Made by a program: the position numbers and the translations under genes
From: an uncultured Bacteroidota bacterium
Lineage (GTDB): Bacteria > Bacteroidota > Bacteroidia > Bacteroidales > GWA2-32-17
Length of the DNA: 32,854 nucleotides
Assembly (NCBI GenBank): GCA_903872185.1
Contig: CAIQJL010000270.1
Location: 1 to 32,854, forward strand
Reading direction: 5' to 3'
In this document: positions 17,193 to 24,674 of the stretch, piece after piece
Position numbering within the stretch: the stretch's first letter is position 1
How the letters are laid out: each line of letters opens with the position of its first letter
The notes under the pieces: model-generated
What the model saw: only the letters and a program-made list of their open reading frames with translations
Told to the model about the DNA's origin: nothing
Databases searched by the model: none

Positions 17193-18428
17193 TTACTGCT
17201 TTACCAATTTCTTTACTAAAACATTATCATTATTAAAAACCTTAACAACGTACACACCTTTAGGCAAATTATTAATATTAACTTCTGTTTTTGCTGAGAA
17301 TAATTGCTGTTCAATTAACTGTTGGCCATCAATATCACTTATTGTTAATATTAACTTTGAAATTAAAAAAATTGATGGTAATTCAATAAAAACATTATTG
17401 TTTGCTGGATTGGGATAAAAATTAATATTTTGAATTTTAGTTTTCTCCGGAATAGAACTTACTCCTCCGTTTGTGGTTTTTAAAATTGTGCCATTATTTC
17501 CAACAATAAACCCAGTATTTGAATTTGTAAAAAAAACTGAATTCAATACCTTATTAGAAGCAATATTATATATAGAATTAAAAGTATTTCCGCCATCATT
17601 TGTTTTCAATATCACACTTTCCAAAAATATCCCTATCCAACCATTATAATTATTACCAATAACATAACCAGTATCAATTTCAGTAAAAAAAAATGAAGAT
17701 GTTATGTATGCAAGATTGTTTTGTTTCAATATCCAAGAATTACCGCCATCAATTGTTTTAATAAAACTATTATAGCCACCCAATGCATAACCAATATTAG
17801 AATTAGAAAAAAATAATGAATTACAAATACCATAAAGTGGGCTTGGAATAGGAATCCAATTTGTACCACCGTTTATTGTCCTATAAATAGTATCTGCACT
17901 ACCTGCAAAACCAGTATCTTTTGATGTAAAGTATAAAGATTTTATATACTGATATTGATACTGACCTAATGAATAATTTTCAGTCCAATTAATTCCTCCA
18001 TCAATTGTTTTAATTATTTTACCAGTATTATTTATTTTACCAGCAACAAATCCTGTATCGGTATTTATAAAAAACACAGTATAATAATCACCAATATTGC
18101 TGTTTTGCGGAACCCACAAAGCACCACCGTTTGAAGTTTTTAATATTGTTCCAGTATCTCCAACTGCCCATCCAGTATGTGAATTAACAAAAAATACTTT
18201 TTTTAAATTTTGAGATGTATTACTTATTTGAGATATCCAGGTATTTCCACTATCAACTGTCTTTAATATTGTACCGGCAGCACCAACAGTAAAACCAGTA
18301 TCAGAAGTTGGAAAATATACCGAATATAAATCTTTTGTTGTAGGTATATTGTTAATATATTGCCATTGAGCATTTACAAGACATAAAATACTTAGATTAA
18401 TAAAAAATGTTAGTAATATTTTTTTCAT
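17193..18428 (-). CDS. YCF48-like seven-repeat beta-propeller protein with T9SS sorting domain (copy 1)
   Basis: A 411-residue secreted protein: signal peptide to about residue 20 (LCLVNAQ), seven propeller repeats marked by GTILKT-DGG-W cores (for example GAAGTILKTVDSGNTW, IIKTIDGGINW, YRTINGGTNW), then a T9SS type A domain (NFYPNPANNNVFIEL ... LPKGVYVVKVF ... LVKKLVKQ). The propeller resembles Ycf48/Hcf136, a photosystem II assembly factor in phototrophs; in secreted Bacteroidota proteins it is a structural or binding module, so no photosynthetic role is implied. It follows its paralog with only two bases between them, on the same strand. Residues 33-102 and 290-411 are much more alike between copies than the middle. 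Confidence 0.88.
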   Translation of the reverse strand: MKKILLTFFINLSILCLVNAQWQYINNIPTTKDLYSVYFPTSDTGFTVGAAGTILKTVDSGNTWISQISNTSQNLKKVFFVNSHTGWAVGDTGTILKTSNGGALWVPQNSNIGDYYTVFFINTDTGFVAGKINNTGKIIKTIDGGINWTENYSLGQYQYQYIKSLYFTSKDTGFAGSADTIYRTINGGTNWIPIPSPLYGICNSLFFSNSNIGYALGGYNSFIKTIDGGNSWILKQNNLAYITSSFFFTEIDTGYVIGNNYNGWIGIFLESVILKTNDGGNTFNSIYNIASNKVLNSVFFTNSNTGFIVGNNGTILKTTNGGVSSIPEKTKIQNINFYPNPANNNVFIELPSIFLISKLILTISDIDGQQLIEQQLFSAKTEVNINNLPKGVYVVKVFNNDNVLVKKLVKQ

Positions 18429-18430
18429 TT

Positions 18431-19654
18431 TTATTGCTTTACCAATTTTTTTACTAAAACATTATTATTATTAAATACCTTAACAACGTATACACCTTTA
18501 GGTAAATTAGTTATATTAACTTCTGTTTTTTCAAAAGAAATTTGTTGCTCAATTATTTGTCTGCCATTAATATCACTTATTGTTAATATTAACTTTGAAA
18601 TTAAAAAATTTGATGGAATTTCAATAAAAACATTATTGTTTGCTGGATTGGGATAAATATTAATATTTTGAATTTTAGTATTCTCCTGAATAGTAGTTTC
18701 TCCTCCGTTTGAAGTTTTTAATATAGTACCATTACTACCAACAATAAACCCAGTATTTGAATTTGTGAAAAATATTGAATTCAACATTTTTGATGAAGCT
18801 ATATTTACAAGAGAATCCCAAGTAATACCTCCGTCGATGGTTTTGAGTATTACACTTCCCATAAAAATAGGCATTGCATCGGGAGACCAATTACCACCTA
18901 CAATATACCCTATATTCATACCAGTAAAATAAAGCGATGGCATATAGTTAGCCAGAACATCTTGTAATGATGTCCATGTTTCACCTCCATTAGTAGTTTT
19001 CACAACAGTATTTATTCCTGTGCCAAATCCAATGTTTGCATTTATAAAATTAAATGATAAAATGTTTCCATTATAAGGTTCAAAAGATTTTAGAGTCCAA
19101 TTATTTCCTCCATTTGTGGTAACAAGAATAGTATCGTAAATTCCACCAACAAAACCGGTATCATTATTCTTAAAATAAGTATAATATGGAGCATAATTAG
19201 TATTACTTGTTTTAATTACCCAATTATTTCCTCCATCAGTAGTTTTAATAATTGTACCATAACTTCCAGATATATAACCTGTATCTATATTAATAAAACA
19301 AATCGACTGATAATTAAATGTATTAAAGTTTTGCAAACTCCATAAATTTCCTCCGTTTGAAGTTTTTAATATTGTTCCAGAATCTCCAACTGCCCATCCA
19401 GTAAGTGAATTAACAAATAACACCTTTTGTAAATTTTGAGATGTATTACTTATTTGAGATATCCAGGTATTTCCACTATCAACTGTCTTCAATATTGTAC
19501 CCGCAGAACCAACAGTAAAACCAGTATCGGAAGTTGGAAAATACACAGAATATAAATTATTTGTTGTTGGTATATTACTAACATACTGCCATTGAGCATT
19601 AATAAAACTTAATATGCTAATGTTAAGAATAAAAACCAGTAATGTTTTTTTCAT
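18431..19654 (-). CDS. YCF48-like seven-repeat beta-propeller protein with T9SS sorting domain (copy 2)
   Basis: A 407-residue secreted paralog of the following gene and the first gene of the two-gene unit. It has a signal peptide to about residue 20 (LSFINAQ), seven GTILKT-NGG-W repeats, and a T9SS domain with the same ending (LVKKLVKQ). The first two repeats and the C-terminal domain are close to copy 1, whereas repeats three to six differ in sequence and local length. A TACATTTG promoter element lies 33 bp upstream of the ATG, so transcription of both copies probably starts here. The pair arose by tandem duplication; the ligand is unknown. Confidence 0.88.
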   Translation of the reverse strand: MKKTLLVFILNISILSFINAQWQYVSNIPTTNNLYSVYFPTSDTGFTVGSAGTILKTVDSGNTWISQISNTSQNLQKVLFVNSLTGWAVGDSGTILKTSNGGNLWSLQNFNTFNYQSICFINIDTGYISGSYGTIIKTTDGGNNWVIKTSNTNYAPYYTYFKNNDTGFVGGIYDTILVTTNGGNNWTLKSFEPYNGNILSFNFINANIGFGTGINTVVKTTNGGETWTSLQDVLANYMPSLYFTGMNIGYIVGGNWSPDAMPIFMGSVILKTIDGGITWDSLVNIASSKMLNSIFFTNSNTGFIVGSNGTILKTSNGGETTIQENTKIQNINIYPNPANNNVFIEIPSNFLISKLILTISDINGRQIIEQQISFEKTEVNITNLPKGVYVVKVFNNNNVLVKKLVKQ

Positions 19655-19686
19655 TTTAATAATTAATCTTCAATTATTTATTAACT

Positions 19687-19694
19687 CAAATGTA
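19687..19694 (-). promoter_or_regulatory. Bacteroidota -7 element for the YCF48 pair (TACATTTG on minus strand)
   Basis: CAAATGTA on the plus strand reads TACATTTG on the minus strand, an exact TAnnTTTG match 33 bp from the ATG of copy 2. No -33 TTTG lies at the preferred spacing. Confidence 0.6.
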
Positions 19695-19742
19695 CAAAAT
19701 GTTTTTCTTTGTTGGAGAAAACTCCCACAAATACAAAAATCT

Positions 19743-19778
19743 TTGTCATTCTGTCCGCCGTGGCGGACTGGATGACAG
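19743..19778. repeat. Short palindromic element with GTCCGCC/GGCGGAC core (hairpin B)
   Basis: A 36-nt element with a perfect 7-bp GC-rich stem (GTCCGCC, GT loop, GGCGGAC), framed by TTGTCATTCT on the left and GATGACAG on the right, which extend the pairing imperfectly. Its ends resemble those of hairpin A, and its core resembles the CCGCCGCGGCGG palindromes at 26.9 and 27.4 kb. It stands out sharply from the AT-rich surroundings. Probably a dispersed REP-like repeat; it could also stop transcription. Confidence 0.7.
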
Positions 19779-20042
19779 TTTTTAATTTCACTTTTTGAGA
19801 AAAACACATTTGCAGTATATCCCATATATTTAACTTTTCGACCCAAATTTAAACTTCCTTTTTTTTAATTGAAGTTAAATACCCAATATTTTAACAACTT
19901 ACATTAAATTCATTTATTTAATAGTAATAAGCTGTTTGCACTTGACATAAACATATTTTATAACATTAATATGTCATGAAAATCTTATTTAAAAATTTCT
20001 ATTTTTGAGAAAGTTAAAAACAGTAAAATACTATATCGTTAT
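19779..20042. other. Intergenic region upstream of iorA
   Basis: No gene is seen in this part of the 388-bp gap. It holds a 7-bp inverted repeat (TGACATA at 19943-19949, TATGTCA at 19970-19976; 20-nt spacer) and a TATTTTTG promoter element at 20000-20007. The inverted repeat lies just upstream of the expected promoter and might be an operator; no riboswitch fold was recognised. Confidence 0.35.
20000..20007 (+). promoter_or_regulatory. Bacteroidota -7 element for iorAB (TATTTTTG)
   Basis: TATTTTTG matches TAnnTTTG and lies 35 bp upstream of the iorA ATG. There is no TTTG at the preferred upstream spacing. Confidence 0.5.
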
Positions 20043-21647
20043 ATGCAAAAAATGTTATTGTTAGGCGACGAAGCTATTGCTTTAGGAGCAATTGATGCAG
20101 GCTTGTCAGGAGTTTATGCTTATCCCGGAACACCTTCTACAGAAATTACTGAGTATATAGTAAGCTCAAAAATCGCTAAAGAAAAAGGTGTTAAAGCAAG
20201 ATGGTGTGCAAACGAAAAAACTGCTATGGAAGCAGCAATCGGAATGTCGTATGCTGGAAAACGCACCATGGTTTGTATGAAACATGTTGGTTTAAACGTT
20301 GCAGCCGATGGTTTTATTAATTCATCAATTACAGGCGCAAACGGAGGTTTAATAGTTGTGGTTGCCGATGATCCTTCTATGCATTCGTCACAAAACGAGC
20401 AGGACAGCAGATTTTATGGAAAATTTGCAATGATTCCAATATTTGAACCAAGTTCACAACAAGAAGCTTATAACATGGTGCACTATGGTTTCGATATTTC
20501 TGAAAAATATCGTGTACCTGTTATGATTAGAATAACTACCCGCTTAGCTCATAGTAGAGCAGGCGTTGGCAGAATGGCTGAAAAAGAGCAGAATAAATTA
20601 AAACTTCCAGCTGATTTAAAACAATTTGTTTTATTGCCTTCAATTGCACGAAAAAATTTCAAACGACTTTTAGATAATCAGGAAGTTTTTGAAAAAGATG
20701 CTGAAATTTCTGGCTTTAATAAATATGTTGAAGGTAAAGATAAATCTAAAGGAATAATTGCATGCGGTATTGCATACAATTATTTAATGGAGAATTTTCA
20801 GGAAAATGGATTTCCATTTCCGTTGTTAGCTATAGGACAACACCCTGTACCTACTAATATGCTTAAGAAGTTATATGATGAATGCCAGGAAATTTATGTA
20901 TTTGAAGATGGTTATCCTTTAGTTGAAGAAATGCTAAAAGGCTCATTAAACCTTGGCAAGCCAATTCATGGCAGATTAGATGGAACACTTACAAGAGATG
21001 GCGAACTTAATCCAAATAAAGTTGCTGTTGCATTGGGTTTAAAAGATACAATTGGTCAGCCTATTCCAGCAGTTGTAGCAAATCGTCCACCTGCATTATG
21101 CAGCGGTTGCCCTCATACTGATTCTTACCTGGCCTTAAATGAAGTATTAAAAGATTATTCAAAAGGTCGTGTATTCTCAGATATAGGATGTTATACGCTT
21201 GCTGCTTTAGCACCTCTAGAGGCAATAAATACTTGTGTTGATATGGGTGCTTCAATAACAATGGCATATGGAGCTGCTGATGCTGGATTAGTTCCTGCAA
21301 TTGCAGTTATTGGCGATTCAACTTTTACACATAGTGGAATAACTGGTCTTTTAGATTGCGTTGTTCATAAAGCTAATGTTAAAGTTTTTATACTTGATAA
21401 TTTTACAACAGGAATGACTGGCGGACAACCTTCAGCAGCAATGGGTCGAATTGAAGCTATATGCAGCGGAGTTGGAGTTGAGCCTGAACATATCAGAGTA
21501 ATTAAACCATTAGCAAAAAATCATGAAGAAAATATGAGAATTATTCGTGAGGAGTTAGCATATGATGGACCTTCAGTTATTATTCCTCGTCGTGAGTGTA
21601 TTATAACATTAGATAAAAGAATGAGAGAAAAATTTAAAAACAAGTAA
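20043..21647 (+). CDS. iorA: Indolepyruvate:ferredoxin oxidoreductase, alpha subunit
   Basis: A 534-residue cytoplasmic thiamine-diphosphate enzyme subunit that oxidatively decarboxylates aryl pyruvates (from aromatic amino acids) to acyl-CoA with ferredoxin as electron partner. The N-terminal pyrimidine-binding domain opens with LLGDEAIALGAIDAGLSG and YPGTPSTEI. The C-terminal half carries CSGCPHTDSY and the diphosphate-binding block GDSTFTHSGITG through DNFTTGMTGGQP. The C-terminal dicluster [4Fe-4S] ferredoxin domain of longer archaeal IorA is absent; the protein ends soon after IIPRRECIITLD, so electrons must leave by another route or partner. The beta subunit starts two bases after the stop. 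Reductive use for aromatic amino acid synthesis is also possible in anaerobes. Confidence 0.93.
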   Translation: MQKMLLLGDEAIALGAIDAGLSGVYAYPGTPSTEITEYIVSSKIAKEKGVKARWCANEKTAMEAAIGMSYAGKRTMVCMKHVGLNVAADGFINSSITGANGGLIVVVADDPSMHSSQNEQDSRFYGKFAMIPIFEPSSQQEAYNMVHYGFDISEKYRVPVMIRITTRLAHSRAGVGRMAEKEQNKLKLPADLKQFVLLPSIARKNFKRLLDNQEVFEKDAEISGFNKYVEGKDKSKGIIACGIAYNYLMENFQENGFPFPLLAIGQHPVPTNMLKKLYDECQEIYVFEDGYPLVEEMLKGSLNLGKPIHGRLDGTLTRDGELNPNKVAVALGLKDTIGQPIPAVVANRPPALCSGCPHTDSYLALNEVLKDYSKGRVFSDIGCYTLAALAPLEAINTCVDMGASITMAYGAADAGLVPAIAVIGDSTFTHSGITGLLDCVVHKANVKVFILDNFTTGMTGGQPSAAMGRIEAICSGVGVEPEHIRVIKPLAKNHEENMRIIREELAYDGPSVIIPRRECIITLDKRMREKFKNK

Positions 21648-21649
21648 TC

Positions 21650-22231
21650 ATGAAAAAAGATATTATAATAGCAGGAGTAGGAGGTCAGGGGATACTTTCC
21701 ATAGCTACAACTATTGGAATGGCCGCTCTTGAGATGAATCTACATTTAAAACAATCTGAGGTTCATGGAATGAGTCAAAGAGGAGGCGATGTAGTTTCTA
21801 ATTTAAGAATTTCTGATAAAGAAATTTTCTCTGACCTAATTCCTTTTGGAAAAGCAGATATGATCATTTCTGTTGAGCCAATGGAAAGTTTAAGATATTT
21901 ACCAATGTTATCAGAAAATGGTTGGTTAATAACTAATTCAGTTCCATTTAAAAATATTTCTCATTATCCTGAAGTTGAAAAAGTATTAACTGAAGTAAAG
22001 AAGTTTAAAAATCATGTATTAATTGATGCTGATGGTATAGCTAAAGATTTAGGATCAGTAAAATCTGCAAACATTGTTATACTTGGCGCAGCTTCTCCAT
22101 ATCTGGATATTCCTTTAGAAGTATTAACTATTGCAATAACCAAAATATTCAAAAATAAAGGACAAGAAGTAATTGATTTAAATCTTAAAGCATTAGAATT
22201 AGGAAGAGAGTTTTCATTAAAACAAGCTTAG
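21650..22231 (+). CDS. iorB: Indolepyruvate:ferredoxin oxidoreductase, beta subunit
   Basis: A 193-residue subunit of the 2-oxoacid:ferredoxin oxidoreductase gamma family. It opens with the hallmark GVGGQGILSIATTIG, followed by QSEVHGMSQRGGDVVSNLRI and FGKADMIISVEPME. It forms the IorAB complex with the subunit encoded two bases upstream, and the two are clearly one operon. Its end overlaps the convergent membrane-anchored gene by four bases. Length is normal for the family. Confidence 0.94.
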   Translation: MKKDIIIAGVGGQGILSIATTIGMAALEMNLHLKQSEVHGMSQRGGDVVSNLRISDKEIFSDLIPFGKADMIISVEPMESLRYLPMLSENGWLITNSVPFKNISHYPEVEKVLTEVKKFKNHVLIDADGIAKDLGSVKSANIVILGAASPYLDIPLEVLTIAITKIFKNKGQEVIDLNLKALELGREFSLKQA

Positions 22232-23331
22232 TCCCAGAACTTCTTCGCTAAATATGGGAACTCTTTAGCAAGTTCTCCAGAATAATAAAAGTCAAATCCT
22301 ACACCGCCAAAAGTATAGGGTTTTTCATTTATCATAATTGTTGATCCACCTACTTTTGGGTCTGCTTTAGGTTTTGAAAACATAAAACCAACATTATAAA
22401 GAGTTGTAAGAATTTCTGGTCTGTTTGAAATATCAAAGTTCTTTGATCTCCATTGTTTCTCAACTTGTTTCAAATATAATGCTGTGTATAAATATTGATG
22501 AAAATGATTTCTGTAATTTACTAATCTGTAATATCTTTCAGTATCAGGAAGCTCAGTAGTAAAATCAAGTAATTTTTCATATTTTTTACCAATATAATAA
22601 TCTGAAACTGAATCTTTCAGATTTCTTTCAATTGCCATTGCTGTAAAATCCTTAATACCAGTAACACCTAATGAGAATTGTGATTCAACAGAAAGTATTT
22701 TTAATGGTTTAATATACGATTTAAAAATTTCACGTTTTGAATTGAATAATCTGATTTGTTCACCAATTAAACAACAAACAATTAATCTTGGCTCAACTCC
22801 AGCTAGGTTTGCTGCACTGTCAATTATTCTTTTATCTCTGGAAATAGCAATACGTAAATCATTCCATTCCGGAACATTCATCCAGGCATATACGCTTGGC
22901 ATGGTATCTAGCTTAATTTGTTGTTCAGACAATTCTTTGGCTTTCAATAACAATAACTGGTAATCTTTATTATCAGCTAATTTATAATCCATTGCAGCAA
23001 GTAATTTATCTGCAAGAGTGGGGTCAGTTGTTGAATTAACTGCATTTAAAATAAGGTTGGCATTGTAAGGATAAAACTTTCCAATAACCATAATTTTCAT
23101 ATAATCTTCTGCTCTTTCGTTATTTAGCATTAGAAAATATGCAGAATCGTTTCTAACTGAATGTGAAGTTTTATCAGCAATTTCTTTATAAACTCTATCA
23201 TTATAATCAACGGCACCGGGATCGTCTGTTAAATGCCATTTTACAGCAAAATATGAAGCAGTTAAACCAAATCCAATAATTGAGAATATTATTACTGTAG
23301 TATAAATTAATACCTTAAAAACTTTTTTCAC
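22228..23331 (-). CDS. Membrane-anchored protein, possible lysozyme-like (transglycosylase) fold; function unknown
   Basis: A 367-residue protein with one N-terminal membrane helix (about 8-30) and a long domain outside the cytoplasm. Start is GTG at 23331; a TACTTTTG promoter element lies 29 bp upstream. No named family is recognised with confidence. Features that recall lysozyme-like transglycosylases: GVEPRLIVCCLIGEQIR (a Glu after a hydrophobic helix), SQFSLGVTGIKDFTAMAIE (compare the Slt pattern S-x-G-A-x-G-L-M-Q), and PEILTTLYNVGF. The C-terminus (KPYTFGGVGFDFYYSGELAK) is distinctive. If right, it would cut peptidoglycan glycan strands; this is inference from weak resemblance. Convergent with iorB, overlapping by four bases. 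Confidence 0.7.
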   Translation of the reverse strand: MKKVFKVLIYTTVIIFSIIGFGLTASYFAVKWHLTDDPGAVDYNDRVYKEIADKTSHSVRNDSAYFLMLNNERAEDYMKIMVIGKFYPYNANLILNAVNSTTDPTLADKLLAAMDYKLADNKDYQLLLLKAKELSEQQIKLDTMPSVYAWMNVPEWNDLRIAISRDKRIIDSAANLAGVEPRLIVCCLIGEQIRLFNSKREIFKSYIKPLKILSVESQFSLGVTGIKDFTAMAIERNLKDSVSDYYIGKKYEKLLDFTTELPDTERYYRLVNYRNHFHQYLYTALYLKQVEKQWRSKNFDISNRPEILTTLYNVGFMFSKPKADPKVGGSTIMINEKPYTFGGVGFDFYYSGELAKEFPYLAKKFWD

Positions 23332-23359
23332 GGAAACTATAGTTTGTTAAATTGTGGTG

Positions 23360-23367
23360 CAAAAGTA
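23360..23367 (-). promoter_or_regulatory. Bacteroidota -7 element (TACTTTTG, minus strand)
   Basis: CAAAAGTA on the plus strand gives TACTTTTG on the minus strand, 29 bp from the GTG start at 23331. It supports that GTG as the start. Confidence 0.6.
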
Positions 23368-23421
23368 TATTTTCTTTTTATATGTAGGGCTTAATGTAAA
23401 TAATTTATCTAAATCACTTAA

Positions 23422-24507
23422 TTAAAGGTTTTTGTTTTCGAAGTGTTTTGAATCTCCCCATTCACCATAACCAATTTCGGCACCAGCAAAATGAAGTCTT
23501 GCTTCTAGACATGATTTACAGTCTTCAATTTCTTCATTTGTGCATGGTTTATTTTCATATAAAAGGTAATTATCTCTGAAATTTCCAGGGGTAATATTGG
23601 GCATAATTATGTTTGCACCAATTTTTATTGCCTTTTCTCGACCAATAGGATCAATTGCCTGTAATGCAGTGGTTGATGCAATGTTAATGTCTTTCATTAA
23701 AATGCGAAGTATGGCAATCATTTTCAAACTTAGGTCAAATCGCTCGTTTAAAGGAAGTAATTTATCTCTGAACTCATAAAGCGGTGTTTGTTTATGTTCT
23801 ATATACGGACCCATACCACACATATCAACATCAAACTCCTTTAAAAATAATAAATCGTTTGCTAAATCTTCAATAGTTTGAAATGGTAAACCAATCATTA
23901 CACCAGTTCCAGATTGATAACCAAGTTTTTTTAAAGTATTTAATGCAATAAGTCTTTTTTCGAAACTATGTTTTGAGTTATTAGGATGAATTTTAGAATA
24001 TAGCTCCTGATTGCTTGTTTCTATTCTAAGCAAATATCTATGTGCTCCAGATTTAAACCACTGTTTATATGTTTCTTCAGACTGCTCACCTAAAGATAAG
24101 GTTAAACCTAATTTACTGTCCGATAATTTCTTTATTTCCCATATAAGTTTGTCTATTTTTTCTGTAAAAGCTGAACTTTCAATTTCACCAGATTGCAAAA
24201 CAACAGATCCATAATTATTCTCAAAAGCAAATTTTGCTGCATTTATAACTTCTTCGTCAGATAAAGTATAATGAGTTAATTCTGTATTACCAGCTCTTAT
24301 TCCGCAGTAAAGGCAATTTTTATGACAGATATTTGAGTATTCAATTAATCCTCTGAAATAAACTTTATTACCCACATATTGCTGTTTAATTTCAGCAGAT
24401 TTCTCAAAAAGTAATTTTCTATCATTGTCTGTTGCATTTAAAAGACAAATAAGATCTTCTTTATTTAAATTATTCTTTTCTAAAACCTTATTAAACAGAC
24501 TATTCAT
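23422..24507 (-). CDS. hydE: [FeFe]-hydrogenase H-cluster radical SAM maturase HydE
   Basis: A 361-residue radical SAM enzyme that helps build the diiron subcluster of [FeFe]-hydrogenase. The SAM cluster motif is Cys61-x3-Cys65-x2-Cys68 (CHKNCLYCG), preceded by VYFRGLIEYSN. A second cysteine set near the C-terminus, Cys322-x7-Cys330-x2-Cys333, has the spacing of the accessory cluster of Thermotoga HydE, which separates it from BioB and PylB. The barrel also carries VVLQSGE and IGLPFQTIEDL, typical of the family. No hydA, hydF or hydG gene is in this window, so the rest of the machinery must lie elsewhere. A TAATTTTG promoter element lies 26 bp upstream of the ATG; the gene is divergent from the kinase-RapZ fusion. 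Confidence 0.92.
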   Translation of the reverse strand: MNSLFNKVLEKNNLNKEDLICLLNATDNDRKLLFEKSAEIKQQYVGNKVYFRGLIEYSNICHKNCLYCGIRAGNTELTHYTLSDEEVINAAKFAFENNYGSVVLQSGEIESSAFTEKIDKLIWEIKKLSDSKLGLTLSLGEQSEETYKQWFKSGAHRYLLRIETSNQELYSKIHPNNSKHSFEKRLIALNTLKKLGYQSGTGVMIGLPFQTIEDLANDLLFLKEFDVDMCGMGPYIEHKQTPLYEFRDKLLPLNERFDLSLKMIAILRILMKDINIASTTALQAIDPIGREKAIKIGANIIMPNITPGNFRDNYLLYENKPCTNEEIEDCKSCLEARLHFAGAEIGYGEWGDSKHFENKNL

Positions 24508-24533
24508 TATTTTATGGCACTTATTTCTTTTTG

Positions 24534-24541
24534 CAAAATTA
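24534..24541 (-). promoter_or_regulatory. Bacteroidota -7 element for hydE (TAATTTTG, minus strand)
   Basis: CAAAATTA on the plus strand gives TAATTTTG on the minus strand, 26 bp before the hydE ATG. No -33 TTTG lies at the preferred spacing. Confidence 0.55.
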
Positions 24542-24624
24542 GATTTAAATTACAAAATAATTCATGTTATTTCGCACGTATTTAAGTTTTCAAATATAGT
24601 ATGTGAATAACTAATAGAATCGGT

Positions 24625-24657
24625 TTTGCTCACAATCGCTCAATTTTGCTAAGTTTG
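24625..24657 (+). promoter_or_regulatory. Complete Bacteroidota promoter (TTTG - 21 nt - TAAGTTTG)
   Basis: TTTG at 24625-24628 and TAAGTTTG at 24650-24657 are 21 nt apart, matching both consensus elements and spacing. The TTG start of the downstream gene is 17 bp past the -7 box, giving a leader of only about ten bases. Confidence 0.8.
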
Positions 24658-24674
24658 CTATATAATTTAAACCA

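Noticed and set aside
17182-17418. 78-aa plus-strand ORF at hairpin A
   Set aside because: Antisense to the T9SS domain of the first YCF48-like gene.
17193-19654. YCF48-like repeats as evidence for photosynthesis
   Set aside because: The proteins are T9SS-secreted and no photosynthesis genes are present; the propeller is a general module.
19655-20042. Riboswitch or small RNA upstream of iorA
   Set aside because: Only a simple inverted repeat and a hairpin element were seen; no known fold could be traced.
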